Of a stretch of 64,000 nt of DNA, positions 37,247 through 45,401 are shown in pieces. The notes under the pieces are model-generated. The model made no database searches. It was given only the letters and a program-made list of their open reading frames with translations, and was not told where the DNA came from. Source of the DNA: Hydrogenimonas cancrithermarum (GTDB taxonomy: Bacteria; Campylobacterota; Campylobacteria; Campylobacterales; Hydrogenimonadaceae). The number at the start of each line of letters is the position of its first letter. Position 1 is the first letter of the stretch. The position numbers and the translations under genes are program-made. The stretch is taken from positions 1,476,501 through 1,540,500 of the forward strand of contig NZ_AP027370.1 of assembly GCF_030296055.1 (NCBI RefSeq), written 5' to 3'.

Positions 37247-38226
37247 TGCGTCTTAGGCACCTTCTTCCGCTTCTACTGCTCTTTGGACCCTTTCTCGTTG
37301 CATCTGAAAGTTGTTTTCGTTTTTTTCCCGGAAGTTTCAAAGTGATCGGCGGCCATCCGGCCTACGCTGTCGCGAAAAACAGATTTCTATCGCTTGTATG
37401 TCCTCCGAACAAAAAGGTGATCGCAAACGATCCGTTCAAAGGGTTGTGTCTGTTTGAAGATACCGCAGCGAAACCCTTCTACCTCACCGCAGCGAAACCC
37501 CCGCTCTTTTACTGCCCTGCAAACAGGCCCGAACCGGTCGAAATAGTATCGTATCCCGTGTCGATCTATCCTGGAAAGTTGAAGAAGGAGTACGAAAACG
37601 AAGGAGCGCTCTTTGGCGGATGTTGCAGGCTGGCCGGTCTTGTGGCGAGTGGCGGGATATGGTTCGACACCGCTGCGATCCGGAAACTGATAAAAGGCGA
37701 TACCCGTCATGGCGATATCGGCGTGCGATTTACCGCTGAAAAAGAGAAGGTGACGGTGACGGCCGTGGATCCTTTTTCAAAACTTCCGTTGATGCCCGGC
37801 GATCGGCTTATGGCGATAGAGAAGTTGAACCATCCGACGCTTCGGCAGCTCAGAGAACGAATCGATCGGTGCCAAGCGGGAGAGACCCTTTTTCTTCTCG
37901 TCGGACGCAACGGAAAGTCGTTCGGCCTGCATGCCGCATGTTTCGATCGTGTCGGCGGCGGCAAGCTCTCCGATACGTTCCTCGAACATTACGGTATCTG
38001 GTTTGACGACAGACTGGCCGTTAGAGAAATAGCGCACGATGGTATCGCATACAAAAAGGGGATCAGGCGTGGAGACAGGCTGGTGATGATCGAGGGGAAA
38101 AAGGTGAAGAACCAGGCGGAAGTCAGAGTGCTTTTGAGCCATTATGGTGTGAAAAAAAGTGTGCCAGAAAACATGCTCTGGGAGCGTGAAAACTTTCAGT
38201 TTTTTTTGGCGCTTCCTGCGCTATAA
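37246..38226 (+). CDS. Periplasmic PDZ-domain protein of unknown function
   Basis: 326 residues. Signal peptide (LLPLLLLFGPFLVASES), then a cysteine-containing domain (about 20-150) and two PDZ-like segments. The first covers GDIGVRFTAEKEKVTVTAVD to MPGDRLMAIE, and the second, near the C-terminus, includes GIAYKKGIRRGDRLVMIEGK. There is no protease triad, so it is probably a scaffold or adaptor in the envelope. This type is seen mainly in Campylobacterota, as far as I know. Confidence 0.75.
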   Translation: MRLRHLLPLLLLFGPFLVASESCFRFFPGSFKVIGGHPAYAVAKNRFLSLVCPPNKKVIANDPFKGLCLFEDTAAKPFYLTAAKPPLFYCPANRPEPVEIVSYPVSIYPGKLKKEYENEGALFGGCCRLAGLVASGGIWFDTAAIRKLIKGDTRHGDIGVRFTAEKEKVTVTAVDPFSKLPLMPGDRLMAIEKLNHPTLRQLRERIDRCQAGETLFLLVGRNGKSFGLHAACFDRVGGGKLSDTFLEHYGIWFDDRLAVREIAHDGIAYKKGIRRGDRLVMIEGKKVKNQAEVRVLLSHYGVKKSVPENMLWERENFQFFLALPAL

Positions 38227-38251
38227 TTCGCAAAATTTTTAGAGGGCGGTC

Positions 38252-39106
38252 ATGCAAGATTTCGAAGCCTATCTGACCACACATCTTCCCGAAGCGCCAA
38301 GCTTCCATCCGACATTCGACAGGGCATTGAAGGCGATGCTGCTTGCCGGCGGCAAACGGTTTCGTCCGCAGCTGCTGCTTGCCGTCGTCGACGCCTATAC
38401 GCCGCTGCTGCGCGAAAGCGCCTATCCTGTGGCGATGGCGCTGGAGATGTTGCATACCTATTCGCTGATTCATGACGACCTGCCGGTCATGGACGATGCC
38501 GACCTGCGACGCGGCGAGCCGACGCTTCACAAACGCTACGACGAGGTAACGGCGGTGCTGGTGGGAGACGCTCTCAATACCCATGCGTTCTACCTGATCG
38601 CCGACGCTCCACTTCACAACGACGTGAAGGTTGCGCTGGTCAAAGAGCTCGCCTACAGCGGAGGGATCGGTGGCATGGTGCTCGGTCAGGCGATCGACTG
38701 TCATTTCGAGGGCGAGAAACTGACCCCGGAACAGGTCGATTTTCTGCATGAATACAAAACGGGCCGGCTGATCGCCGCGAGTCTGAAGATGGGTGCGATC
38801 GTTGCCGGGTTGGAGGAAAAAGCACAACAGACGCTCTTCGATTTTGGCCTTGACCTCGGGCTTCTTTTCCAGATTCAGGACGATATCATCGATGCGACGC
38901 AAAGCAGCGAAGATGCCGGCAAAACGACCGGCAACGACGATGCCAAGAATAGTTACATCAACCATTTCGGCCTGCAGGGATCGCGGGAGCGTGCCGATGC
39001 GTTGGTCGCAAAAATCGAAAAGCAGATGGTTCAGTTCGATGCCCCGCTCCGCGCGAAACTCGAACCGATCCTGGACAACTATCTCAACCGACATAAAATT
39101 CAGTGA
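38252..39106 (+). CDS. ispA: Polyprenyl synthetase (farnesyl/geranylgeranyl diphosphate synthase)
   Basis: Builds C15-type isoprenoid diphosphate from IPP and allylic substrates. 284 residues. First aspartate-rich motif HDDLPVMDDADLRRG (DDx4D class, typical of IspA), LHK and GDAL segments, second motif FQIQDDIID. Product length cannot be proven from sequence. The stop codon lies at the edge of a 14-base tandem duplication. Confidence 0.92.
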   Translation: MQDFEAYLTTHLPEAPSFHPTFDRALKAMLLAGGKRFRPQLLLAVVDAYTPLLRESAYPVAMALEMLHTYSLIHDDLPVMDDADLRRGEPTLHKRYDEVTAVLVGDALNTHAFYLIADAPLHNDVKVALVKELAYSGGIGGMVLGQAIDCHFEGEKLTPEQVDFLHEYKTGRLIAASLKMGAIVAGLEEKAQQTLFDFGLDLGLLFQIQDDIIDATQSSEDAGKTTGNDDAKNSYINHFGLQGSRERADALVAKIEKQMVQFDAPLRAKLEPILDNYLNRHKIQ

Positions 39107-39173
39107 GGAGTGAGAAGTGAGGAGTGAGAAGTTTATTGCATCCTTCCCACTCCTCACTCCTTACTTCCCACTC
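39103..39173. repeat. Tandem 14-mer and long imperfect inverted repeat between ispA and tkt
   Basis: GTGAGGAGTGAGAA occurs twice in direct tandem (39103-39116, 39117-39130), overlapping the ispA stop. A complementary pyrimidine tract at 39143-39173 can pair with it as a stem of about 16 bp with a single mismatch, then, after a 5-base bulge, 10 bp more. The loop is 39132-39142. Purine/pyrimidine asymmetry is extreme. It could be a terminator, an RNA barrier or simple-sequence expansion. Confidence 0.7.
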
Positions 39174-39193
39174 AATAAAAAAGGAACTTTTTT

Positions 39194-41137
39194 ATGGACA
39201 ATCAAATGATGAAAAAGATGGCCGACACGATCCGGTTTCTGGCAGCCGACATGATTCAGGAGGCCAACAGCGGCCATCCGGGCGCACCGATGGGCCTGGC
39301 AGACATCGCCGTCGTACTCTCGAAGCACCTCAGGCACAATCCCAAAAACCCCAAATGGCTCAACCGCGACCGACTCGTCTTCAGCGGCGGCCATGCGACG
39401 GGGCTCATCTATTCGCTGCTGCATCTGTGGGGATACGATCTTTCGATGGAGGATCTCAAACGGTTCCGGCAACTCGGAAGTAAAACGCCGGGCCACCCGG
39501 AGTATGGCCATACTCCGGGCATCGAGATCACGACCGGGCCGCTCGGGCAGGGAGTCGCCAACGCCGTCGGTTTCGCGATGGCGAGCAAATACTGCGCGCA
39601 TCTGGTCAACTCGGAGACGGCGAAGATCATCGACCACTATGTCTATTGCCTTTGCGGCGACGGAGACCTCGAAGAGGGGATCAGCTACGAAGCGTGTGCG
39701 ATTGCGGGCCACCAGCAGCTCGACAACCTGATCATGATCTACGATTCCAACCGTATCACGATCGAAGGGGATACGTCGTTGGCGTGGAGCGAAGATGTGC
39801 GTATGCGCTTTGAAGCACAGGGATGGAAAGTCTACGAGACCGATGGCCATAATTACGAGCAGATCGACGAGACGATCGAGATGGCCAAAAAGGCGGACAA
39901 GCCGGTGCTGATTATCGCCCATACAGTCATCGCCAAAGGTGCCTGTGAAATGGCGGGCGACCACAACAGCCACGGCTCGCCGCTGGGCGAGGACCTGATC
40001 GCCCGCGCGAAAAAGGCGGCCGGATTCGATCCCGACAAAAAGTTCTATATTCCCGACGATGTCCTCATCCGTTTCCGCTGCGCCGTCGAAGAGGGCGAAC
40101 TGGCCGAAAAAGAGTGGAAGCATCGGCTCTTGCAGGCTCCTTACATCGAACAGAACGAAGCGCTCGAGCGCCTGCTTAATCCCGATTTCGACGCGATCGA
40201 GTGGCCCCAGTTCGAGCCGGGCAGCGAAGTGGCGACACGCGATAGCAACGGCAAGATCCTCAACGCCATCGCCAAAGCGGTTCCGGGCTTCCTGGGTGGC
40301 AGTGCCGACCTCGCGCCCTCGAACAAGACGGAGCTCAAGGGGATGGGCGACTTCCCCAACGGAAAAAACCTCCATTTCGGTATCCGCGAACACGCGATGG
40401 CGGCGATTACGAACGGAATGGCGGCTTACGGCCCGCTGTTGCCCTTCAGTGCCACCTTTTTCGTCTTCAGCGACTACCTCAAGCCGGCGGCGCGCATCGC
40501 GGCGCTGAGCGGTCTGCAGCACTTCTTCGTCTGGACGCACGACAGTATCGGCGTCGGTGAAGACGGCCCGACCCACCAGCCCATCGAGCACCTGAGCCAG
40601 TTCCGTGCGCTTCCGGATTTCTACACCTTCCGTCCGGCAGATGCGAGCGAAAACGTCGCCTGCTGGAAAGTGGCGCTGAATCTCAAAGCGCCCTCGGCGT
40701 TCGTCTGCAGTCGCCAGAAACTCAAAGTCCTCAAAGGCGAAGATAAAATCGCCTTCGGCAGCGCCGACAAAGGCGGCTACCTGATCAAAAAACGGGACAA
40801 TGCCGTCGTCACGCTGGTCGCCAGCGGGTCGGAAGTGATGCTCGCCCTTCAAAGCGGCTGCCATCTCGAAGAGAAGGGTATTATGGCCAACGTCGTTTCG
40901 GTGCCGTGTTACGAACTCTTCTGCGAACAGGATAAGGCGTATATCGATACCGTGATCGACCCGAACACGAAGGTCCTCGCGATCGAAGCGGCGAGCGGCA
41001 ACGAGTGGTACCGCTTTGCCGACGACGTGCTGGGCATGAACAGCTTTGGCGCCAGTGGCAAGGCTGGCGACCTCTTCGAACACTTCGGTTTCACGATCCC
41101 CAGCGTCATAGAACGCGTCAAAGCGCTGCTTGGCTGA
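39194..41137 (+). CDS. tkt: Transketolase
   Basis: Thiamine-diphosphate enzyme of the pentose phosphate pathway. 647 residues. NSGHPGAPMG near residues 26-35, the TPP/Mg site CGDGDLEEGISYEA with downstream N in YDSN, and HDSIGVGEDGPTHQPIEHL in the pyrimidine domain. Preceded by AAAGGA. In autotrophic members of the group sugar phosphates are made by gluconeogenesis and the reductive TCA cycle, so tkt would supply pentoses and erythrose-4-phosphate. Confidence 0.97.
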   Translation: MDNQMMKKMADTIRFLAADMIQEANSGHPGAPMGLADIAVVLSKHLRHNPKNPKWLNRDRLVFSGGHATGLIYSLLHLWGYDLSMEDLKRFRQLGSKTPGHPEYGHTPGIEITTGPLGQGVANAVGFAMASKYCAHLVNSETAKIIDHYVYCLCGDGDLEEGISYEACAIAGHQQLDNLIMIYDSNRITIEGDTSLAWSEDVRMRFEAQGWKVYETDGHNYEQIDETIEMAKKADKPVLIIAHTVIAKGACEMAGDHNSHGSPLGEDLIARAKKAAGFDPDKKFYIPDDVLIRFRCAVEEGELAEKEWKHRLLQAPYIEQNEALERLLNPDFDAIEWPQFEPGSEVATRDSNGKILNAIAKAVPGFLGGSADLAPSNKTELKGMGDFPNGKNLHFGIREHAMAAITNGMAAYGPLLPFSATFFVFSDYLKPAARIAALSGLQHFFVWTHDSIGVGEDGPTHQPIEHLSQFRALPDFYTFRPADASENVACWKVALNLKAPSAFVCSRQKLKVLKGEDKIAFGSADKGGYLIKKRDNAVVTLVASGSEVMLALQSGCHLEEKGIMANVVSVPCYELFCEQDKAYIDTVIDPNTKVLAIEAASGNEWYRFADDVLGMNSFGASGKAGDLFEHFGFTIPSVIERVKALLG

Positions 41138-41144
41138 GGCAAAT

Positions 41145-41165
41145 GCCCGGCCTATTTTTCCGGGC
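41145..41165 (+). terminator. Candidate terminator hairpin after tkt
   Basis: GCCCGG (41145-41150) pairs with CCGGGC (41160-41165) around a T-rich 9-base loop. There is no U-run after the stem, so efficiency is uncertain. Confidence 0.4.
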
Positions 41166-41295
41166 GGCTTGAAAAGAGGAGAGCCACAATAAAAAGATCT
41201 CTCCACTTCCCAGCTACGCTTTTGCGTGAAAAACGTGTCGAAATCTGGAGAATGGCTGCGATATCGTACGGAAGTATAGTGTGATGAGATTTTGT

Positions 41296-41311
41296 GGAGG
41301 CCGAAGCCTCC
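41296..41311 (-). terminator. Terminator of the small secreted protein gene
   Basis: On the minus strand GGAGGC, TTCG loop, GCCTCC, then ACAAAATCTC. It lies 12 bases past the stop at 41324. Confidence 0.65.
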
Positions 41312-41323
41312 AGGTGGAAGTGA

Positions 41324-41521
41324 CTATTTCCCTGTTTGCGGGTGAATGTTGTCGTTGGGAACGTTGGTTTGGTCTTTCGTGTTATCCTGGGGCCTCTCCA
41401 TATCGTAATGGACCACTGTATCGGACGGCCCGTATGTCGTGTCGGCATAGTGCACCGTTTCTTCTGCCATGAGAGTTGTCGAGACGGCGAAAATAGCCGC
41501 GATTATAAAAGTTTTATTCAT
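41324..41521 (-). CDS. Small secreted protein of unknown function
   Basis: 65 residues. Signal peptide MNKTFIIAAIFAVSTTLMA with probable cleavage before EETVHY; the mature 46 residues are polar, rich in D, T, N and P, with no cysteine and probably disordered. The AGGAGGAG ribosome site 5 bases before the ATG is excellent and a terminator follows, which together argue that this is a real gene despite its size. No family recognised. Confidence 0.75.
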   Translation of the reverse strand: MNKTFIIAAIFAVSTTLMAEETVHYADTTYGPSDTVVHYDMERPQDNTKDQTNVPNDNIHPQTGK

Positions 41522-41667
41522 GAATTTTCTCCTCCTATGTATAAAATTCAAGTGCATTCTAACCAATCAATCAGTAAAACGAATAAAAATCATTAAGTAG
41601 TTTGTTCGTTTGAGGTAATCCGCTTTCAAATAGGTTTTTATTGTGGTCCGAGTTCTGGCTTAGTGAC

Positions 41668-42429
41668 TTAGTCGTGGAGGTTTTCGTTTTTGAGCGGTTG
41701 CCACTTCGGTTCTTGGGTAAGCGGCGGGAATCCCTCCAGGACCTCTATCGGTTTGAAGTTCGTTTTGTAGGCAAATGATCGGCATCCTTCGACCCAGTAG
41801 CCAAGATAGATCCATTCGAGGCCCATCTGTTTGGCGAACTGAATCTGCATCAGAAGCGAGTAGGTGCCGAGAGAATATTTCGCATAGTCGGGATCGTAGT
41901 AGAAGTAGATGGCGCTGATACCGTCTTCACAAATGTCGACGAGGTCCACGCCGACCAGTTTGCCGTCGATGAAGTAGAGAATCTCTTTGCCGAAATCGTG
42001 GGCTCCATCGACGAAATTTTCGTAGTAGAGCTGCGGGTTGATAGGGGTGTATTTCCACGCACTCGTTTCGCTTTTGAATTTATGGTAGCGGTTGTAGAGG
42101 TCGAGATGCTCTTGGGTCATACTCGGTTTTTGTATATAAATGAGAGTGTCACGATTTTTTTTGATGACACGCTTTTGCGATTTTGTAAGCGTGAACGCTT
42201 CAGCATTGACACGAAGGCTTTTACAGCCGTTGCAGCCGGCACAGATCGGATGGAAGAAGTAGCATCCGAACCGCCGCCATCCTCTGCGGATAAGTTCGCT
42301 CACCAGTTTTTTGTCGGCATGGCGCATATAGCGGTAAAACATCCTCGTATTCTTCTCCGGCAGGTAACTGCATGGATAGTCGAGCATACAGAAGTCGATG
42401 GAGTGTTCGCTGTTTTCCTGAATATTCAT
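41668..42429 (-). CDS. bpt: Aspartate/glutamate leucyltransferase
   Basis: Leucyl-tRNA-protein transferase of the Bpt type, adding leucine to proteins with N-terminal Asp or Glu so they become ClpS/ClpAP substrates. 253 residues. The N-terminal ATE domain has the cysteine cluster CAGCNGCKSLRV, and the C-terminal part has YFYYDPDYAKYSLGTYSLL and WIYLGYWVEGC. Overlaps yaaA by 4 bases (ATGA), so co-translated. Confidence 0.93.
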   Translation of the reverse strand: MNIQENSEHSIDFCMLDYPCSYLPEKNTRMFYRYMRHADKKLVSELIRRGWRRFGCYFFHPICAGCNGCKSLRVNAEAFTLTKSQKRVIKKNRDTLIYIQKPSMTQEHLDLYNRYHKFKSETSAWKYTPINPQLYYENFVDGAHDFGKEILYFIDGKLVGVDLVDICEDGISAIYFYYDPDYAKYSLGTYSLLMQIQFAKQMGLEWIYLGYWVEGCRSFAYKTNFKPIEVLEGFPPLTQEPKWQPLKNENLHD

Positions 42430-43169
42430 GCCGTTATCTCGTATATGATCTCTTTTCTGTTTTTTATCTCTCTGATTTCGACGACGGAAAGATTTTCTAT
42501 ATCCATCGCCAGCAGGCTCTTCTCATCCATAATGCCGTATCGTGCCATATTTTTCAAGACAATGCCCCGGTAGGCTTTGGCCCAGTGGCTGACCGTTTTG
42601 CCATTTTTTAGAAATTTCATCGTGATATAGGGCATCGGAATCTTGTAAAACTTTTCGTAAAATCTTGCGCGAAGGTCGACGACGGGGCTGTGTGTTTCGA
42701 GATAGTCGTCGAGAAGCTTGCCGAAATGCTCTTTGTAAAACCTCTCTGGTGCGAAGTCGCCGATAGGCTCACCCTGTTTCAGTTTGTACTCGGGGATGCG
42801 GTCTTTGGCGCAGACGGGGCCGAAAAGATTGGAAAAGATGATCAGGTGTTCATCGATGTAATTTTTTGCTTTGTCGGGGAGGTTCGTATAATCCAGGTAG
42901 TCGTAGGCGACACCATTGTAGCGCTCCACGGCTCTCATCGTCGGCCGTTCGAAGATGTCGGTACGGTAGTGTTCGATCGCGCTTTCATCTTTGATGCCGA
43001 AGAGTTTTTGTAGGGCTTCGATCGGGGCGGTTTTGACAAATGAGTCGTACCGTTCGACCACTTCGATCCGGCGAGGGTAAAGTTCGGGAAAACAGAAGGC
43101 ACTTTTATCGATGGGCGGAAGCGACCCGCCGCTCTTTTTTCCTTCGCTGGGCGCAAAAAGGATCGTCAC
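42426..43169 (-). CDS. yaaA: YaaA/UPF0246 family peroxide-stress protein
   Basis: 247 residues. In E. coli YaaA lowers free iron and limits Fenton damage during peroxide stress. Start MTILFAPSEGKKSGG, core ERYNGVAYDYLDYT, end GKTVSHWAKAYRGIVLK. The grouping with bpt may reflect oxidative protein turnover, but this is inference. Confidence 0.9.
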   Translation of the reverse strand: MTILFAPSEGKKSGGSLPPIDKSAFCFPELYPRRIEVVERYDSFVKTAPIEALQKLFGIKDESAIEHYRTDIFERPTMRAVERYNGVAYDYLDYTNLPDKAKNYIDEHLIIFSNLFGPVCAKDRIPEYKLKQGEPIGDFAPERFYKEHFGKLLDDYLETHSPVVDLRARFYEKFYKIPMPYITMKFLKNGKTVSHWAKAYRGIVLKNMARYGIMDEKSLLAMDIENLSVVEIREIKNRKEIIYEITA

Positions 43170-43462
43170 TGAAACTCCTCGAAAGGTTTTGGTAATTTTA
43201 GCGAATTAATCCTTGTCTACGGATGCAGATGTATCGAATCGGTACAATCGAACCAACTCTTTCAATCCTCGTCGAAGAGAGAGTATCCTGATCGAGTACG
43301 TTTGTAGATTTGTAAAGAAAGTTTGAGAAGAGGTACGGTTAAAATTGTCATAATCCAGTATGTTATAAAATAAATCGTTATCTGTTATGCAAAAAATAAA
43401 AGGCAAACGTTCGATATTGTTTCCGGTCGTACTGCCCGATCATTCGACGGAAAAGGGTTGGA
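43170..43462. other. Non-coding spacer between yaaA and the lipoprotein gene
   Basis: 293 bases, divergent. No credible gene. An AT-rich stretch with TTATAAAATAAA near 43367-43378 is the likely promoter area for the rightward gene. Confidence 0.5.
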
Positions 43463-44665
43463 ATGAAAAAATTTCTTATTTTGCTGCTGCTGTTGGCCGG
43501 GTGCGGGCATATCACGACGGAACCATCCATCCCCGAGACATCCGAGAATTTCCGAATCGGGGCGCGAGTCACACACGATTTGAGCGAACCACAAATCGAA
43601 TTTCTCAATGCATGTTTCTACTATGTGATGACGCCGCTTCTGGAGGAGGATATGCGCGATGCGATTCGGGGCCCTCAACTCATTCTTTACCGCTCCATTC
43701 AGGGGACGTGGGAGGGGTTCGACCAGTTCGACTGGGAGCATATCGATTCTCACGAAAACATGTTTTTGCATCACGAGGGGGCGCGGATTCAAACGGTATG
43801 GGGTTCTTGGTTGATGAATCCCGGGGATTTCGTGGACGAATCGGCCCCCGATGCGATGGATCACTGGATCAATTACTATGCCGTCACTGCCGCGGAGCAG
43901 GTCTACGCGTATGGCTACGACGGGCTCTTCGTCGATTCCGCGAGCCATTGGCTCAACCCTTCCGCGGTAGATGGTGTGATGCCGGACGACTATGACCTGG
44001 ATAATTGGTACCAGGATCGTGTGGATGGATTGGCGTACGTCAAATCGAAATTGCCGGACAGATTCGTAGTCTTCAATGGACTGCACAATCGACACGGTGC
44101 GGAAGATAGCCTGGCCAATACCGATGGCGGTATGTGGGAGACGTTCGCGTTCGAACCGGGCATCGGCAAGTATCGCGGGGAGGAGGAGTGGTCGGAGGTT
44201 CTCGAACTCGTCATGCGTCATCCGGACAGATTCATCGTACTGGTCGTCAAAGAGCAGCCCGGTTTGACGGACGATGTCCGAAAACGCCTCTTCAGTGTGG
44301 GGAGTTATCTTCTCGTGAGTGGAGAGAAGGTCGTGTTTTCGATGTCGGACGAGGAGCACACCCGAACCAATTCTCTCCTCTATTATCCCGAATACACTCT
44401 CGACCTGGGTGCGCCCCTGGGTAACTATACACGCTCTGAAAATGGTCTCTATCTGCGCTCTTTCGAAAAAGGATTGGTCATCGTGAACCCTTCCGAAACG
44501 AAAACTCTTTCAATGATGCTTTCTTCTTCTTTTATGAGGGTGGTGCCGGCAGGCGGGGGCGAGGTCGATGAGGTAGGCGGTTGGGACGGCTCACTCTCCT
44601 ACGAACCGGTTTCCGGAGAGGTATCACTCCCGCCGGTAAGCGCGCTTTTGCTGGTGGTGCCATGA
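43463..44665 (+). CDS. Putative glycoside-hydrolase-like lipoprotein
   Basis: 400 residues. Signal peptide with lipobox LLLAGC (cysteine at 14). The mature part looks like a TIM-barrel glycosidase: AYGYDGLFVDSASHWLNP carries the DGLFVD strand-end aspartate seen in GH114/GHL-type hydrolases, then VVFNGLHNRHGAEDSLANTDGGMWETF with a possible second acid, and a C-terminal beta domain. I could not settle the family. It may act on an extracellular polysaccharide, and no polysaccharide operon is nearby. The start follows AGGGTTGGA. Confidence 0.65.
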   Translation: MKKFLILLLLLAGCGHITTEPSIPETSENFRIGARVTHDLSEPQIEFLNACFYYVMTPLLEEDMRDAIRGPQLILYRSIQGTWEGFDQFDWEHIDSHENMFLHHEGARIQTVWGSWLMNPGDFVDESAPDAMDHWINYYAVTAAEQVYAYGYDGLFVDSASHWLNPSAVDGVMPDDYDLDNWYQDRVDGLAYVKSKLPDRFVVFNGLHNRHGAEDSLANTDGGMWETFAFEPGIGKYRGEEEWSEVLELVMRHPDRFIVLVVKEQPGLTDDVRKRLFSVGSYLLVSGEKVVFSMSDEEHTRTNSLLYYPEYTLDLGAPLGNYTRSENGLYLRSFEKGLVIVNPSETKTLSMMLSSSFMRVVPAGGGEVDEVGGWDGSLSYEPVSGEVSLPPVSALLLVVP

Positions 44666-44732
44666 GCGCGGGTACGCGAACCGGCGGCGTGGGATGGTTC
44701 GGAGAGGGAAAGCTTCGTGAACCTCCATCCGT

Positions 44733-45131
44733 TCACTGCCGCAACAGAAAATCGGCGGCGACGCTGTCCATCGCCTGGATGTGAAGGTTCAGCCACGCGA
44801 TGAAATCCTCCTCGATGAACGATTTCAATGCGTCGCGATCTTTGAAGTTGCGCCAGTTCATATAGGCCATGCGGGTTTCACCCATGATGCGGTTGTGGTC
44901 GTTGCGATGGATGTCATACATTCCGAAGCCACGGTTTTTCAGCATCGACTCTTCGTAGCTGAAGTGTTCCAGCATATGTTCGAGGAGCTTTTCGAAGATT
45001 TCGGTAACACTTTGAACTTCGGTATCCGCTTCGATCGCTTCGAGCAGCTCGTTGATGATCTCGACCTCTTCGTAATGGACTTTGTTCATACCGTCGAAAC
45101 TGACTTTGGGAAGATTCTCTTTTTTTATCAT
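44733..45131 (-). CDS. Bacteriohemerythrin
   Basis: 132-residue oxygen-binding di-iron protein, a four-helix bundle. Ligands visible in order: H in NKVHYEE, H-x3-E in LEHFSYEESM, H in YDIHRNDH, and H-x4-D in WLNLHIQAMD. The start MIKKENLPKVSF at 45131 is preceded by a hairpin covering AAGTGG, its only ribosome-site candidate. Possible roles are oxygen supply or scavenging in microaerophiles. Single gene. Confidence 0.92.
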   Translation of the reverse strand: MIKKENLPKVSFDGMNKVHYEEVEIINELLEAIEADTEVQSVTEIFEKLLEHMLEHFSYEESMLKNRGFGMYDIHRNDHNRIMGETRMAYMNWRNFKDRDALKSFIEEDFIAWLNLHIQAMDSVAADFLLRQ

Positions 45132-45136
45132 GAATA

Positions 45137-45171
45137 CCACTTTTTTAAAAGTCAGTTTATCAAAAAAGTGG
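45137..45171 (-). promoter_or_regulatory. Hairpin covering the bacteriohemerythrin ribosome binding site
   Basis: CCACTTTTTT and AAAAAAGTGG form a perfect 10-base inverted repeat (45162-45171 and 45137-45146) with a 15-base loop. On the transcribed strand the 3' arm contains AAGTGG, about 6 bases before the ATG. If both arms are in the transcript, initiation would be blocked unless the stem opens; otherwise it could be an operator. Confidence 0.5.
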
Positions 45172-45271
45172 CGAAAATCGGAACCTCCCTTTACAAAAAG
45201 AGAAACTTCAGCTATACTCCGGCCAACCAAAAGACACTTCGGTCTGTCTTTAAATGCTCTTCGGAGCGAGT

Positions 45272-45365
45272 AAACTATTACGAACTACACATTTTCCTCT
45301 TTTAGACTACTCACCCAAAAATCAAAACCATTGTTACGCCCGGGACCGGACAAACTATTGCGAAC
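45272..45365 (+). repeat. Direct repeat in the rhlE upstream region
   Basis: AAACTATTACGAAC (45272-45285) and AAACTATTGCGAAC (45352-45365), one mismatch, 80 bases apart, both before rhlE (start 45402). A small hairpin GCTC-TTCG-GAGC lies at 45256-45267. Could be binding sites for a regulator of the helicase gene. Confidence 0.5.
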
Positions 45366-45401
45366 CGATAACTGTGCGGGTAAAACAGAAAGAACAACCA
45401 T

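Noticed and set aside
39161-41206. 681-codon open frame antisense to transketolase
   Set aside because: Shadow of a real gene caused by codon bias; the opposite strand encodes a complete transketolase with all motifs, and the antisense product resembles nothing.
41152-41448. 98-codon leftward frame near the small secreted protein
   Set aside because: It overlaps the better supported 65-residue gene and its terminator, in another frame, with no ribosome site or family resemblance.
43170-43462. Riboswitch or small RNA in the yaaA-lipoprotein spacer
   Set aside because: No conserved aptamer pattern or strong hairpin was seen; only an AT-rich promoter-like stretch.
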